Shown piece by piece: positions 5,592 through 5,640 of a DNA stretch of 5,640 nt (positions are counted from its first letter, which is position 1; each line of letters begins with the position of its first letter). The notes under the pieces are model-generated. The model did no database searches and was not told where the DNA came from. It was given only the letters and a program-made list of their open reading frames with translations. The stretch comes from Treponema sp. (GTDB lineage Bacteria > Spirochaetota > Spirochaetia > Treponematales > Treponemataceae). The stretch covers positions 1 to 5,640 of the forward strand of contig JAHAZA010000030.1 of NCBI GenBank assembly GCA_018385415.1. The letters run 5' to 3'. The position numbers and the translations under genes were made by a program.

Positions 5592-5640
5592 TGGCAAAAA
5601 TAATAAAAGACACAATTCATGCAAAAGGAATTGAAATCGG
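5591..5640 (+). CDS. Start of a downstream gene, possibly a KilA-N domain protein
   Basis: Only 16 complete codons are visible before the window ends: MAKIIKDTIHAKGIEI, then the first two bases of the next. It has a good ribosome-binding site and overlaps the final TAA of the hsdM frame, so it belongs to the same operon. A start of this style ('MAKI..TIHAKGIEI') recalls the KilA-N domain DNA-binding proteins often seen next to type I hsdM/hsdS genes, but this rests on memory of a short N-terminus. It could be another accessory protein. Confidence 0.5.
   Translation, partial: MAKIIKDTIHAKGIEI

Overview
The window is a type I restriction-modification locus, entirely on the + strand. The DNA is AT-rich, with A8 runs and standard stop codons. 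That composition, the gene repertoire and the palindromic repeat family are compatible with a host-associated spirochaete of the Treponema kind. This is a weak inference; no taxonomic marker is present.

Layout: (1) 2-136, tail of a small Cro/C1-type HTH regulator, overlapping by 4 nt (2) hsdR, 133-2670, an apparently intact EcoEI-class motor/nuclease subunit. (3) 2676-2770, a 95-bp palindromic element. (4) 2800-3183, a small GxxExxY-family PD-(D/E)xK protein. (5) 3186-3229, a right-half copy of the element that runs into the ribosome-binding site of hsdS. (6) 3236-4030, an hsdS relic: half-length (one target-recognition domain), with a second full palindromic element in frame (3359-3452) and an in-frame TAG (3500-3502). 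(7) 4037-4080, a hairpin plus a second copy of the repeat that carries the RBS. (8) hsdM, 4089-5426, cut by an in-frame TAA (5424-5426); the conserved C-terminal tail stays open in the same frame to 5591. (9) 5591 onward, the first codons of a further gene, possibly a KilA-N protein, overlapping the old hsdM stop as TAATG. No gene-free stretch exceeds 300 bases.

In a working system HsdS and two HsdM form the methyltransferase, and HsdR joins it to translocate and cut unmodified DNA. Here both HsdS and HsdM carry single-codon nonsense changes while HsdR is whole. HsdR needs the M/S core to find DNA, so loss of M and S should leave it harmless. The locus therefore looks recently inactivated, unless the stops are assembly errors or are read through.

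The most interesting part is the palindromic element. It has perfect 13-bp inverted ends enclosing two hairpins. It occurs as two full copies and one or two half copies within 1.4 kb. One copy lies in frame inside a protein gene, in the manner of Rickettsia palindromic elements. The GxxExxY nuclease-like gene is bracketed by the element.
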